Source: CAYMBP01 sp964388745 (GTDB lineage: Bacteria; Babelota; Babeliae; Babelales; RVW-14). Taken from it: a stretch of 64,000 nt of DNA. Within the stretch, counting starts at the first letter, position 1. Every line of letters begins with the position of its first letter. Below the pieces are notes generated by a model. The model was given only the letters and a program-made list of their open reading frames with translations. It had not been told where the DNA came from and ran no database searches. The translations under genes were made by a program, and so were the position numbers. Positions 17,232-26,329 of the stretch are shown here, in pieces. Where the stretch lies: assembly GCA_964388745.1 (NCBI GenBank), contig CAYMBP010000001.1:62001-126000 (forward strand), in the 5' to 3' direction.

Positions 17232-18883
17232 TGAAGTTAGAGCAAGATAAAAAATATGTTTTTAAGTATGGGAGTATTCCATTTATATTTATTGCTTTTT
17301 TATTAATTGTTCGGTTAATTTGGTTGCAAGTTTATAAAGCTGATTTTCTTTCTTTTTATGGCGATCAACAGCGGTTGATAAAGGTGAAGATTCCTTCTTA
17401 TCGTGGTATCATCTATGATAGATACGGTAGGGTCATTGCGAGTAATGATCGTCGCCCATCACTGTTTATTACCCCCTTTGATCTATCATTCTCATCAACA
17501 GAAGCAACTTTATTATACGATCAATTTCCTCATCTTTACTCTGCTCTTAACCGTGATAAAGTGAGTCCATTTGTTTGGCTTGAGCGCTCATTAAATATGA
17601 AGCGGTATCAAGAGCTGCAGGAATTACCTAAACAGTTAGTACATACGTTGTATGAGCCAACTCGCTGTTATGCTGAGCGATCTTTTAACTCGGTTATTGG
17701 TAATACCAATATTGATATGTGTGGCATTTCAGGAATTGAGCTTGCGCAGGAATCTTTATTAAAGGGAGGAGCTACACCTATATTGATTGAGCGAGATGCT
17801 CATGGTGGAAATTTTGCAATAGAATATGATAATTGTCTAACAATTAGAGATGGCAGTACACTCACATTGAGCTTAGATGCAGCTTTGCAGTGGATGGTCT
17901 CGCAAGAATTAGAAAAAACAGTTACTCAATATAAGGCTGAGCTTGGGTCTGCTCTCATTATGGATCCTGTCTCAGGAGAAATTATTGCTATGTCTGACTA
18001 TCCGTATGCATTTGATCAGACATCAACACAGCTTTTAGTAAGAAGTAATAATTGTATTACGCAATGTTACGAGTTAGGTTCAGTATTTAAAGTTTTTGCA
18101 GCCCTTGCAGCTCTAGCTGACAATGTTGTTGAGCCTGATGAAGTGATTAAATGTGATGGGAAGGCTTCTTGTGTTCGAGGATTTCGTGTAGTAAATTGGA
18201 AACCTATGTATGATCAAACATTTAAAGAAGTCGTTCAGCATTCAAGTAATGTGGGAATTGCTAAGGTTATTGATCGTCTTGGTTCGCGATTATTTGATCA
18301 TTATGATCGATTAGGATTTGGTAAAAAAATGGAAATAAATTTTCCAGGGCAAAGGCATGGGTTTGTTAATCCACCTGCACGTTGGAGTAAATCTTCACCT
18401 TATGTACTTTCATTTGGGTATGAAGTAATGGCAAGTTTGTTGCAGCTTGCTCGGGCATTTAGTGTTGTTGCAAATGGTGGTTATGAGGTAAGTCCAACTT
18501 TTTTTAAACAAAAGAATACTAATCATAAAGTAGAGAGAAAGCTGCTATATGGTCAGCGAGAAATAAATGTACTACAAGAGATTTTAGAACGAATTGGCTC
18601 CCGTTATTCGGTGCCGGGTGCCCATGTTATTGGAAAAACAGGGACAGCTCGTTGTGTAGAACAAGGCCATTACTCTAGTAAGCGACATATTTATACCTTT
18701 GTTGGAGCAGTAAAAAATAATAACTATCAACGAGTAATTGTGACTTTTATCAAGCATCCATTACAAGATGACTTATGGGCTTCTCAGGTGACAGGACCTC
18801 TTTTTCAACGAATAGCTCAACGCATGTTTCTCCATGACAGAGTGAACGCTTACCAAGAGTTAGATACAAAAGCATTTTCTTGA
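17231..18883 (+). CDS. ftsI: Septal peptidoglycan transpeptidase (PBP3-like)
   Basis: This class B penicillin-binding protein crosslinks septal peptidoglycan. It has an N-terminal membrane anchor (IPFIFIAFLLIVRLIWLQV), the dimerisation motif RGIIYDRYGRVIASN, the catalytic SVFK, the SSN triad (QHSSNVGIAK) and KTGTA. GTG 17231 follows AGAGGAAGA and gives 550 residues; an ATG at 17195 would run back into ftsL. The last 34 bp overlap the convergent yraN gene. No mur genes flank it, so it is outside a canonical dcw cluster. Confidence 0.93.
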   Translation: MKLEQDKKYVFKYGSIPFIFIAFLLIVRLIWLQVYKADFLSFYGDQQRLIKVKIPSYRGIIYDRYGRVIASNDRRPSLFITPFDLSFSSTEATLLYDQFPHLYSALNRDKVSPFVWLERSLNMKRYQELQELPKQLVHTLYEPTRCYAERSFNSVIGNTNIDMCGISGIELAQESLLKGGATPILIERDAHGGNFAIEYDNCLTIRDGSTLTLSLDAALQWMVSQELEKTVTQYKAELGSALIMDPVSGEIIAMSDYPYAFDQTSTQLLVRSNNCITQCYELGSVFKVFAALAALADNVVEPDEVIKCDGKASCVRGFRVVNWKPMYDQTFKEVVQHSSNVGIAKVIDRLGSRLFDHYDRLGFGKKMEINFPGQRHGFVNPPARWSKSSPYVLSFGYEVMASLLQLARAFSVVANGGYEVSPTFFKQKNTNHKVERKLLYGQREINVLQEILERIGSRYSVPGAHVIGKTGTARCVEQGHYSSKRHIYTFVGAVKNNNYQRVIVTFIKHPLQDDLWASQVTGPLFQRIAQRMFLHDRVNAYQELDTKAFS

Positions 18884-19218
18884 TATTCGACAAAAAAATT
18901 TGCTCCGTTATTCATGACGATAGCAACATCAAATCGAATGATATGATTAAAGAGCTTATGAATTAGCATATATTTTTTTGCGGTTTTAATTATTTTTTGT
19001 TGTTTACTCTTGGTAATGAGTTGTGATAAAGAAAAATGTCGCTTTGTGCGTGTTTTAACTTCAACAATAACAACAAGATTATTTTTTTGGGCAATAATAT
19101 CAGCTTCACCAAAACGAGTTGTGTAGTTGACTTCACGGATAAAAAAAGAGCGATCAAGCAGCCATTGTACGACTGCTTGTTCACCTTTAAGTCCAAGTTT
19201 TTTTATACATGAAGTCAT
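18850..19218 (-). CDS. yraN: YraN/UPF0102-family nuclease-like protein
   Basis: The 122-residue protein has the UPF0102 core: GLKGEQAVVQWL at the start, then RFGEADIIAQ and VVIVEVKTRT, which form a restriction-endonuclease-like fold with the acidic-ExK arrangement. The cellular role in this family is unresolved. It overlaps the upstream bamD-like gene by 4 bp, so the two are translationally coupled, and overlaps the 3' end of ftsI on the other strand. Confidence 0.9.
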   Translation of the reverse strand: MTSCIKKLGLKGEQAVVQWLLDRSFFIREVNYTTRFGEADIIAQKNNLVVIVEVKTRTKRHFSLSQLITKSKQQKIIKTAKKYMLIHKLFNHIIRFDVAIVMNNGANFFVEYQENAFVSNSW

Positions 19219-20009
19219 AAAATAAATTTTGGTTTTTCTAACATTGAGTGGGCCATACGTGTATATTGAGACTCTGGGAATTGAGTGTCAAGCTCTTGAA
19301 GGTGTTCTTTGACCTTATCTGCTTTATTCATTTTTTTTGCAAGCTTACATTCAAGATAAACAAGGCGTGGCGCAATGTCCGGATGTTTAATTAGTTGGTT
19401 TTTTGCTAAGAAAGTTAAGCGTTTTTCTGCAGCATCATATTTTTTCTGCTTGAGGTAAAAATTAAAAATGTATATCTCTTTATCAATTAACTTATATTCA
19501 CAGGTTTTTTTTATGTCGACAACATCTTGTTTGTAAGAAATATCTGGGTTATTTTCAAGATAGTTAAGGCATAAATTAATTGTTTTTTTTGTTGGTTCTT
19601 GATCACAGTCAGTTCTAAGAGTTTGATTAAATTGTGAAAGAATTGAGCGATATCGAGTGTATTCAGCATGAATGTCTGATGGGTACATCTGTTGATAGTG
19701 ATTATAAAGTTCTTGAGCTGCTTCATAATGTTCATTTTTATAATATATTTCAGCAAGCAAGAGCTTATATTTGTTTATATCTTCTCGTTCATGATGTCGT
19801 GCAATAATTTGTTGAAGATATTCAATAGCTAACTCATTTCGTTTACTTTCAACCATCGCAAGAGCTTTTGTTTTAAGTTCTTCAAAATTCATTTCATCTT
19901 TGGTTTTTTGTCGTGCACATGAATTAAAAAGTATCAACGTTATGCAGTATAAGCTAACCATAAAAATATTTTTGAGATGATATTTTTGCATAAATGCAGT
20001 CTGTGTCAT
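19215..20009 (-). CDS. bamD: BamD/YfiO-like TPR lipoprotein
   Basis: A signal sequence with lipobox LFNSC is followed by helical repeats of TPR type (residues about 40-255; ELAIEYLQQII, YYKNEHYEAAQELY, KKYDAAEKRL). Length is 264 residues against about 245 for E. coli BamD. BamD helps insert barrels into the outer membrane, consistent with LptD and the porin-like genes here. Start ATG has AAGGA at 8 bases. A general TPR lipoprotein is the alternative. It precedes yraN in one operon. Confidence 0.7.
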   Translation of the reverse strand: MTQTAFMQKYHLKNIFMVSLYCITLILFNSCARQKTKDEMNFEELKTKALAMVESKRNELAIEYLQQIIARHHEREDINKYKLLLAEIYYKNEHYEAAQELYNHYQQMYPSDIHAEYTRYRSILSQFNQTLRTDCDQEPTKKTINLCLNYLENNPDISYKQDVVDIKKTCEYKLIDKEIYIFNFYLKQKKYDAAEKRLTFLAKNQLIKHPDIAPRLVYLECKLAKKMNKADKVKEHLQELDTQFPESQYTRMAHSMLEKPKFIL

Positions 20010-20276
20010 AGATTCATTCCTTAGTTTTGATAGTGTGGTGTAAGGGATTTGGTTACAGGTATTTCTCAGTATACTTATTTTTAGAGGTATGAAAATATAT
20101 GAGAGCTATGTTTTTGATCTAGGCTTCGGTTGTTATGAATGTTCAGATTGGCAATAAAAAGATGGTTGGTGCGTGATATTCTTGTATTTGACTAGATAGA
20201 AGGAAACTTCTTTGGTAAACTTTTGGTACTTTTCTATGTTATTCTTCGTATTATCTGTATTTTTCATGTTTAAACG

Positions 20277-21929
20277 ATGAAAGCGTTTTTTATGAATAAG
20301 CATGTACTTGTTGTGGTGTTATCATTACTTACTGTATGGGGCGTTAATTACATGACGCAAAAAAGCTCAGGGCCTGTTAACTTTGGTGGAGAAGTTGCTG
20401 TTGAGCAAAAAGAGGCACAGCTTGGGGAGCCGATTATTGTACCAACAAAGCAGGAGCTACATGCACCACTTAATTTTATGATAGAGCGAGTTGAGTCAGA
20501 AACATTTGAATCATATGATGATACTTCTGTAGCAACTGATCAAGCAAAGCTTCATTTTTCAGGGCAGGGAGCGAGTATTGCTCATTTGCAGTTTAATGAG
20601 CATCATGGCAAAGGAGGGCTGCCATTAGCAACAGTAGAGTATGAGCCAAAAGATAATCGTAAAGATATAAATCAGAAAATTGCACCAAACACAATGTTTT
20701 TTCTTGGTTTAGAAAAAGGCCTGTTGTGGAATTATAGGCTTGTTGAACAATATGCAGATAATCAAAGTACAAAGATTATTTATGAGACGGATCATGTTGG
20801 ATGGCGAGTGCGAAAGACTTTTGTTGTTTATAAGGCGACGTATAAAATTGATGTTACGCTTTCATTTGAGAAGCGTGATGAGCAGGCTGAAAGCTTAAAG
20901 CCTCGCCTGCTTCTTGCTGCACCTCAAATAGCACAGCTGGAAGCTGATTCTGCTTCGTTGCTTGTATTGAATGAACGCTCTGGGTCTATTGATAAAAAAA
21001 ATACTCAAGAGGCAGGAGATGTACATCAGTTGGCATGGCACTGGCGTACACCTGGGGTTATTTTTGGGTTAGAAAATAAGTATTTTGTGCATACATTGTT
21101 TAATGATCCACAACGTTTTGTGCAGCGTGGTTATGTGTTAGATCAAACAGAACAGACTATGCAAACTCCTGTGAGTGTAGTGCTCGAAGGGCCGCGTATT
21201 GATAAAAGTGCATCATGGACAATGTCTTATTATTGTGGCCCTAAAACGGTAAAAGATCTTGGTGCTGTTGATGCACGCCTTGAAGAGTTGCTTTCATTCG
21301 GATGGCTTTCATGGTTATGTAAATTATTGCTTCGTATTTTACAAATGATCTTCGGGTATGTTCATAATTATGGTGTAGCCATTATATTATTGAGTATTTT
21401 GCTTAAGTTACCGTTTATGCCCCTCTCAATTTATGCGCGAATTATTACAGAAAGATATCAACGTTATCAGCCAACAATTAATAAGATTCGCTCAAAGTAT
21501 AAAAATAATTTACAATTGCAGCAGCAAGAATTAATGCGCTTTCATAAGGATCATAACTTATCTCCAGCAACACCTTTGCTTGGTTGTTTACCGCTGTTAA
21601 TCCAGATGCCGATTATGTTTGCGTTATATAAGGTTTTGAGTGGGCATATTGATCTTTATCAAGCTCCATTTTTTGGATGGATTACTGACTTGTCAGCAAA
21701 AGATCCTTATTATATTATTCCTATTTTGATGGGAATTGCTATGTTTTGGCAGCAGATGAAGGCGCCAATTTTGGATGAGAAGCAGCGCTTTGTTATGGCA
21801 ATTATGCCTATTGTAATGACAGGTCTTTTTGCAGGATTTCCTGCTGGATTGGTCCTTTACTGGTTTATGAACGGAAATATTCTTGTTATTGGAGAGGACT
21901 ATATAAGAAAGATTTTCTTTAAACGCTAG
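20277..21929 (+). CDS. yidC: Membrane protein insertase YidC
   Basis: The 550-residue protein has the Gram-negative layout: an N-terminal membrane helix, a large periplasmic beta-sandwich domain (about residues 65-330) and a C-terminal five-helix Oxa1 core with SPATPLLGCLPLLIQMPIMFALY and PFFGWITDLSAKDPYYI. The position of the hydrophilic-groove Arg of E. coli YidC carries Lys here (LLKLPFMPLS). YidC inserts membrane proteins with or without SecY. No rpmH, rnpA or jag gene is next to it. recR follows 8 bases later. Confidence 0.96.
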   Translation: MKAFFMNKHVLVVVLSLLTVWGVNYMTQKSSGPVNFGGEVAVEQKEAQLGEPIIVPTKQELHAPLNFMIERVESETFESYDDTSVATDQAKLHFSGQGASIAHLQFNEHHGKGGLPLATVEYEPKDNRKDINQKIAPNTMFFLGLEKGLLWNYRLVEQYADNQSTKIIYETDHVGWRVRKTFVVYKATYKIDVTLSFEKRDEQAESLKPRLLLAAPQIAQLEADSASLLVLNERSGSIDKKNTQEAGDVHQLAWHWRTPGVIFGLENKYFVHTLFNDPQRFVQRGYVLDQTEQTMQTPVSVVLEGPRIDKSASWTMSYYCGPKTVKDLGAVDARLEELLSFGWLSWLCKLLLRILQMIFGYVHNYGVAIILLSILLKLPFMPLSIYARIITERYQRYQPTINKIRSKYKNNLQLQQQELMRFHKDHNLSPATPLLGCLPLLIQMPIMFALYKVLSGHIDLYQAPFFGWITDLSAKDPYYIIPILMGIAMFWQQMKAPILDEKQRFVMAIMPIVMTGLFAGFPAGLVLYWFMNGNILVIGEDYIRKIFFKR

Positions 21930-21937
21930 GAATTGCT

Positions 21938-22537
21938 ATGTTGTCTCAGCTTCCAACGTTACAAAAACTTATACGGCAGTTGCAAAGACTGCCGTACTTA
22001 GCTTCAAAAAATGTATATAAAGTTGCGGTGCATCTGCTTCAGTCTGATGACAAAAGTGTAAGTCAGCTTGTTCGATTAATTGAGCAGGCTCGACAACAAA
22101 TTCATTATTGTTCACATTGTTTTAGTTGGGTTGAAAATGATGTTATTTGTAGTATTTGCTCATCAAAAAATCGGGATAAAAGTATTATTTGTGTTGTGAG
22201 TTCGTGGCATGATTTATGTGCTATTGAAAGCTCTGGTGAATATAAGGGCTTGTATCATGTGTTAGGTGGTGTTTTGAGTCCTCTTGAAGGGATTGGTCCT
22301 GAGAGCTTAAGAATACAAGAGCTTCTTACACGGATTTCTCCAGAGATTAAAGAGCTTATTTTTGCATTGAATCCAACACCAGAGGGTGAAGCTACAGCAA
22401 CTTATATTTTAACGCATTGTCCATCTCAGGATTTTAATATTTCCAAGTTGGCGCGAGGTATGCCTGTGGGTTCGATGCTTGAGTATATGGATCGTGTGAC
22501 TATTTGTAAGGCGCTAACAGACCGTAGACCGTTTTGA
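21938..22537 (+). CDS. recR: Recombination mediator RecR
   Basis: The 199-residue protein has the helix-hairpin-helix start (RLPYLASKNVYKVAVHLL), a four-Cys zinc finger (CSHC and CSIC), a Toprim domain and the C-terminal ARGMPVGSMLEYMD block. RecR loads RecA with RecO and RecF at gaps. The first Toprim acidic position, Glu or Gln in many RecR, is Ser here (CVVSSWHDL). The stop overlaps the lptD TTG start. Confidence 0.95.
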   Translation: MLSQLPTLQKLIRQLQRLPYLASKNVYKVAVHLLQSDDKSVSQLVRLIEQARQQIHYCSHCFSWVENDVICSICSSKNRDKSIICVVSSWHDLCAIESSGEYKGLYHVLGGVLSPLEGIGPESLRIQELLTRISPEIKELIFALNPTPEGEATATYILTHCPSQDFNISKLARGMPVGSMLEYMDRVTICKALTDRRPF

Positions 22538-24873
22538 CGAGTAATGCATATTATTATATTTTCGGCCTTTTTTTTTTATTAATTACAGCATCACAACAGT
22601 TGAATGCAGACCTTACTCGATTTGTAAGATCAATTGAAAAAATTTCAGTGAAAAGCCTCAAGCAAAAGTTTTTGAGCAATGAAGTTGTTCTGTTTGAAGG
22701 AGATGTTGAGGTTTTAATTGATCATAAAATGCATGTTTGGGCTCATCAGGTTTTAATTAATAAAAAAAATCAAACGATTTCTGCCTCTGGTTGTGAAGAG
22801 TCTCCCTTGTTATTTGAGCATCATAATACGACGTTACTTGCAGACTACTTGTTCCTTGATTTATCAACAAAGAGGGGGTCTGCACAAAATATTCGTCTGC
22901 ATTTTAATGATGGGTACATTCTTGCTTCGTCGGCAAGCAAAAAAAGTGATTATGTGTGGGAGGTTGAAAATATTACTTATACCTCGTGTGAGCATAGTCC
23001 TGCACATTGGAGTATTCATACGACTAAGGCCCAATTGCATGGAGGTTATTTGTTAACGGCTTCCGGCCTTTCATTTTATATAGGAAAACTCCCAATTTTT
23101 TGGTTTCCCTATCTCATTCTTCCCTTACAAGGGCAGTCGCTTTCAGGTTTTTTAATTCCACGTTTCTTTTTTGATTATCAGTATGGTTTTGGATTTAAAC
23201 AACAGTACTATCAATCATTGGGCTCTCACTCAGATACTACGCTTACTTTTGATTGGCGAGAGAAACGAGGTGTTGTTCTCTCAGATGAATTTCGCTGGGC
23301 TCGTTCACTAACTGATTATACCAAAATGAATGCAAGCTTTGCTATTGTGCGAGACATGCTTGTACAACAAGGGGATTGTTTGTGCAAGCGGACAAGATAC
23401 CGGTATTGGATTCAAGGGCTTGATTTTGCGCAGTATGAGTTAGGGACCTATGACCGGCTGTATCGCTTAATGAGTGTTGATGTAGGTACAGACAAGCGAC
23501 TAGGTTACCACTTCTTTAATAATATTGCCGATATTGAAAATACCTTTAATACTGCTTTTATTCATCGACTTTTTTCATCTAAGCGATTGTGGTCTATTGA
23601 TATTGATAGCCATATTACACGCCAAAAAGTATTTCAAGATAGAGACATTAATCAATCCATGGTGACTGATTTGTGCTGCTATGAATCATGTAATAATCAG
23701 GTGCAGCAAGAATCTGAGACACAGGTCACAGTGGTACATCTTCCTCATTGTGAAATTAATTCGGCCTATCTTGATTTGAGTAAGCTTTGTTCATTGCGGT
23801 ATGATTTTTTTGCTGACTTTGTTCATTATAAAAAACATCTTACTGAGCGTTTTTTTTATGGAAAAACGCTCGTTTCTGAGCAAGAAATTGTTAAATTACA
23901 GAAAAAAGATGTTATTCGAGCTGAACTGATTACCTCATTTTATAAATCCCTTAATTATGGGGGGCAGGCGCTTTCAATGAGTGTGAGTCCTCATCTTCAA
24001 ATGAGAAGCCATCGGTTGAAAGATAGGGAGCCAGAGAATAGTCGTGGGGTGTATGAGCAGGCTATTTTTGGAAGTGGAGTATACCGTTTACTAACAACAG
24101 TTCAGGTTGAGTGGGGAATGCCAGAAATGAATTATGCCTTTGAGGGTGCTGATCTGATGATTCTTCCAACGTTGACCTGGTCGTACAGCCCCTCGTTTGA
24201 TCAGAGCCATTGGATTGTTGCTGACAAGTGGGATAAAATTTATTCGCACAATGCACTAACCGGTTCAGTACTCGCTTCTTTTGTGACAGAGCATGCTTCT
24301 TGTGATATCTATCTTGAGCAGGGGTATGACTTTGAAGGGCCGGAGAATCGATTTTTTTTACAGCATTCTGGGAGTCGCCATTTGTTACCCTTCAGGTGTG
24401 ATATACTTTTGCATGCAGGTAGCATGCTTCTTGCTTCAAATACTGAGTATAACTTTAAAACAGGTGATCTTATTGGTGCCCAAATAAAAAGTTCATTTCA
24501 ATGCCGAGCAATTGAATTGAGCGTTGGGTATCTTTACTCTTCTCCTTCTGTGATGAAGAGGCGAGAGCTTTTATCAACGCTTCCACACTTCGTTACCTTA
24601 GATTGTTCCCTTGCTCTTAGTGATCGACTTCATCTGTACTATGAGGCGCAGTTTTATGCACGAGGGAAAGATGCATTCTTTCGGATTGTTCATTTGACGC
24701 CTGTTTTACATCGTGTTGGACTTGAATATAAAGGTCACTGTTGGAGCGCGTATCTTGGTTTTGAAGAAAAGAAATATCAAGAGCTTGGCCATGACAAAAC
24801 GGAACAGGTTATGCTATTTTCCGTAAAATTTGACGCACTTGGATCTTTTGCAAAAAAAATTAAAAAATTATAG
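22534..24873 (+). CDS. lptD: LPS-assembly outer-membrane protein LptD
   Basis: LptD forms the outer-membrane barrel that places LPS on the cell surface. After a signal peptide (IFGLFFLLITASQQLNA) an OstA-type jellyroll region (LFEGDVEVLIDHKMHVWAHQV) leads to the conserved junction YTSCEHSPAHWSIHTTKA and the LPIFWFPYLILP barrel start. It is 779 residues long. The only fitting start is TTG 22534, overlapping the recR stop (TTGA). Cys residues occur at the junction and in the barrel, but their pairing cannot be assigned here. Confidence 0.9.
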   Translation: MTSNAYYYIFGLFFLLITASQQLNADLTRFVRSIEKISVKSLKQKFLSNEVVLFEGDVEVLIDHKMHVWAHQVLINKKNQTISASGCEESPLLFEHHNTTLLADYLFLDLSTKRGSAQNIRLHFNDGYILASSASKKSDYVWEVENITYTSCEHSPAHWSIHTTKAQLHGGYLLTASGLSFYIGKLPIFWFPYLILPLQGQSLSGFLIPRFFFDYQYGFGFKQQYYQSLGSHSDTTLTFDWREKRGVVLSDEFRWARSLTDYTKMNASFAIVRDMLVQQGDCLCKRTRYRYWIQGLDFAQYELGTYDRLYRLMSVDVGTDKRLGYHFFNNIADIENTFNTAFIHRLFSSKRLWSIDIDSHITRQKVFQDRDINQSMVTDLCCYESCNNQVQQESETQVTVVHLPHCEINSAYLDLSKLCSLRYDFFADFVHYKKHLTERFFYGKTLVSEQEIVKLQKKDVIRAELITSFYKSLNYGGQALSMSVSPHLQMRSHRLKDREPENSRGVYEQAIFGSGVYRLLTTVQVEWGMPEMNYAFEGADLMILPTLTWSYSPSFDQSHWIVADKWDKIYSHNALTGSVLASFVTEHASCDIYLEQGYDFEGPENRFFLQHSGSRHLLPFRCDILLHAGSMLLASNTEYNFKTGDLIGAQIKSSFQCRAIELSVGYLYSSPSVMKRRELLSTLPHFVTLDCSLALSDRLHLYYEAQFYARGKDAFFRIVHLTPVLHRVGLEYKGHCWSAYLGFEEKKYQELGHDKTEQVMLFSVKFDALGSFAKKIKKL

Positions 24874-24899
24874 TCTGCCAAGGGGTAAAAAAGAGAGAG

Positions 24900-26240
24900 A
24901 TGGTGAAAAAAATTTTTGTTTTTTTATGTGGATTGCTATTTGTTTCTTTTTATGTGAAAGGAGATGCAAAAAGAATGATGAACAACGTTGATCTTTTTAA
25001 GAAGCGGCGGCAAAAGCTTGTTGCAACGGTGGCTCAAGAACATGGTCGCGGGGTGCTTGTTTTGAGTGCAGGTTTTGATCAAGATGGTACAGTTATACCT
25101 TTTAGACAAGATAAAGATTTTTATTATTTTACAGGCTTGCAAGAAACCGGCCTTGTATTGCTGTGTTATCCTGATGGCAAAGAAGAGCTTTACATTCCTC
25201 ACTATTCAGATGTTCGTGGACAGTGGGTGACTGGTGGAATAAAGATAGATGATGATCCAGCAAGTTATGGCGTTTCAAAAATTATGCACCTTGGGCAGTT
25301 GGTGAGAGGGTATGATTGTCCTCTTGTATATCAAAAAGAACGATATAAAAACTTGATTAACGAACTTAGTATGCATGAAAAAATTTTTCTTTTAAGCGAT
25401 ATTGAGAGTAAACTTTTTACGCCTAAAAACTTATTATGGTGTTGGATTGCGCAGCAGGATAATGAGCTCAAGAAAAAGATAATAGATGTTTCTTACTTCG
25501 CCCATGAAATGCGTCGCATAAAGGATGATGTTGAGCTGCAGAATCTTCAGCGGGCCATAGATATAACGCTTGAAGCTCAAAGTGTTGTTGCGCGTGAGAT
25601 ACAAGAAGGGCGTTGTGAATATGAAGTTAAAGCGGCTTTAGAATATGTTTTTTTGAAGAATAACGCATACTGTTCATTTCCTTCAATTGTTGCCACAGGA
25701 GTTAATGGAACAATTCTTCATTACACAGATAATCAGGCAGTGTTAAAAAAAGGAGATTTGGTTGTTGTGGATATTGGAGCAGAAGTGAATGGATATGCTG
25801 CAGATATTACTCGAACGTTTCCTGTAGGAGGGGTTTTTTCTGAGCGACAGAAAGAAGTATACGATTGTGTTTATGAGACACAAGCATATGTTGCCTCGCG
25901 TGCTCGTCCAGGAGTGTTTTTAAGAAATAGTGAATGTCCAGATAACTCTTTACATCATTTGGCACTAGCTTTTCTTAAGGATCGAGGGTATGATCGATAC
26001 TTTGTTCATGGCATAGGACACTACTTGGGGCTTGATGTTCATGATGTTGGTGATTATAAAACTCCATTGCAAGTTGGAGATGTATTTACTATTGAACCGG
26101 GCATTTATATTCAAGAAGAAGCACTTGGAGTGCGTATTGAAGATGACTATCTTATTACGGAAGGCGGTTGTTGTTGCTTAAGCAATGCATTGAGCGCAGA
26201 ACGTAGCGCTATTGAAATATTAATAGCAGATAAAGGCTAG
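24900..26240 (+). CDS. pepP: Aminopeptidase P (M24B) with N-terminal signal-like segment
   Basis: The C-terminal pita-bread domain has all expected metal-site segments: VVDIGAEVNGYAADITRTF (two Asp), HGIGHYLGLDVHDVG (His), IEPGIYI (Glu) and VRIEDDYLI (Glu). The N-terminal creatinase-like domain is present. The enzyme removes N-terminal residues before proline. Unusually, the first 23 residues are a signal-like hydrophobic segment (IFVFLCGLLFVSFYVKG), so the enzyme may act outside the cytoplasm. It lies 26 bases after lptD. Confidence 0.93.
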   Translation: MVKKIFVFLCGLLFVSFYVKGDAKRMMNNVDLFKKRRQKLVATVAQEHGRGVLVLSAGFDQDGTVIPFRQDKDFYYFTGLQETGLVLLCYPDGKEELYIPHYSDVRGQWVTGGIKIDDDPASYGVSKIMHLGQLVRGYDCPLVYQKERYKNLINELSMHEKIFLLSDIESKLFTPKNLLWCWIAQQDNELKKKIIDVSYFAHEMRRIKDDVELQNLQRAIDITLEAQSVVAREIQEGRCEYEVKAALEYVFLKNNAYCSFPSIVATGVNGTILHYTDNQAVLKKGDLVVVDIGAEVNGYAADITRTFPVGGVFSERQKEVYDCVYETQAYVASRARPGVFLRNSECPDNSLHHLALAFLKDRGYDRYFVHGIGHYLGLDVHDVGDYKTPLQVGDVFTIEPGIYIQEEALGVRIEDDYLITEGGCCCLSNALSAERSAIEILIADKG

Positions 26241-26329
26241 TAGTTTGAGTTATTTTCTTTTCTTCTTCAAGTAGGTTATCTTGTGCTTTAGTTTTACAGT
26301 ATTCACAAGAACAGAAAGATTGATAAATT

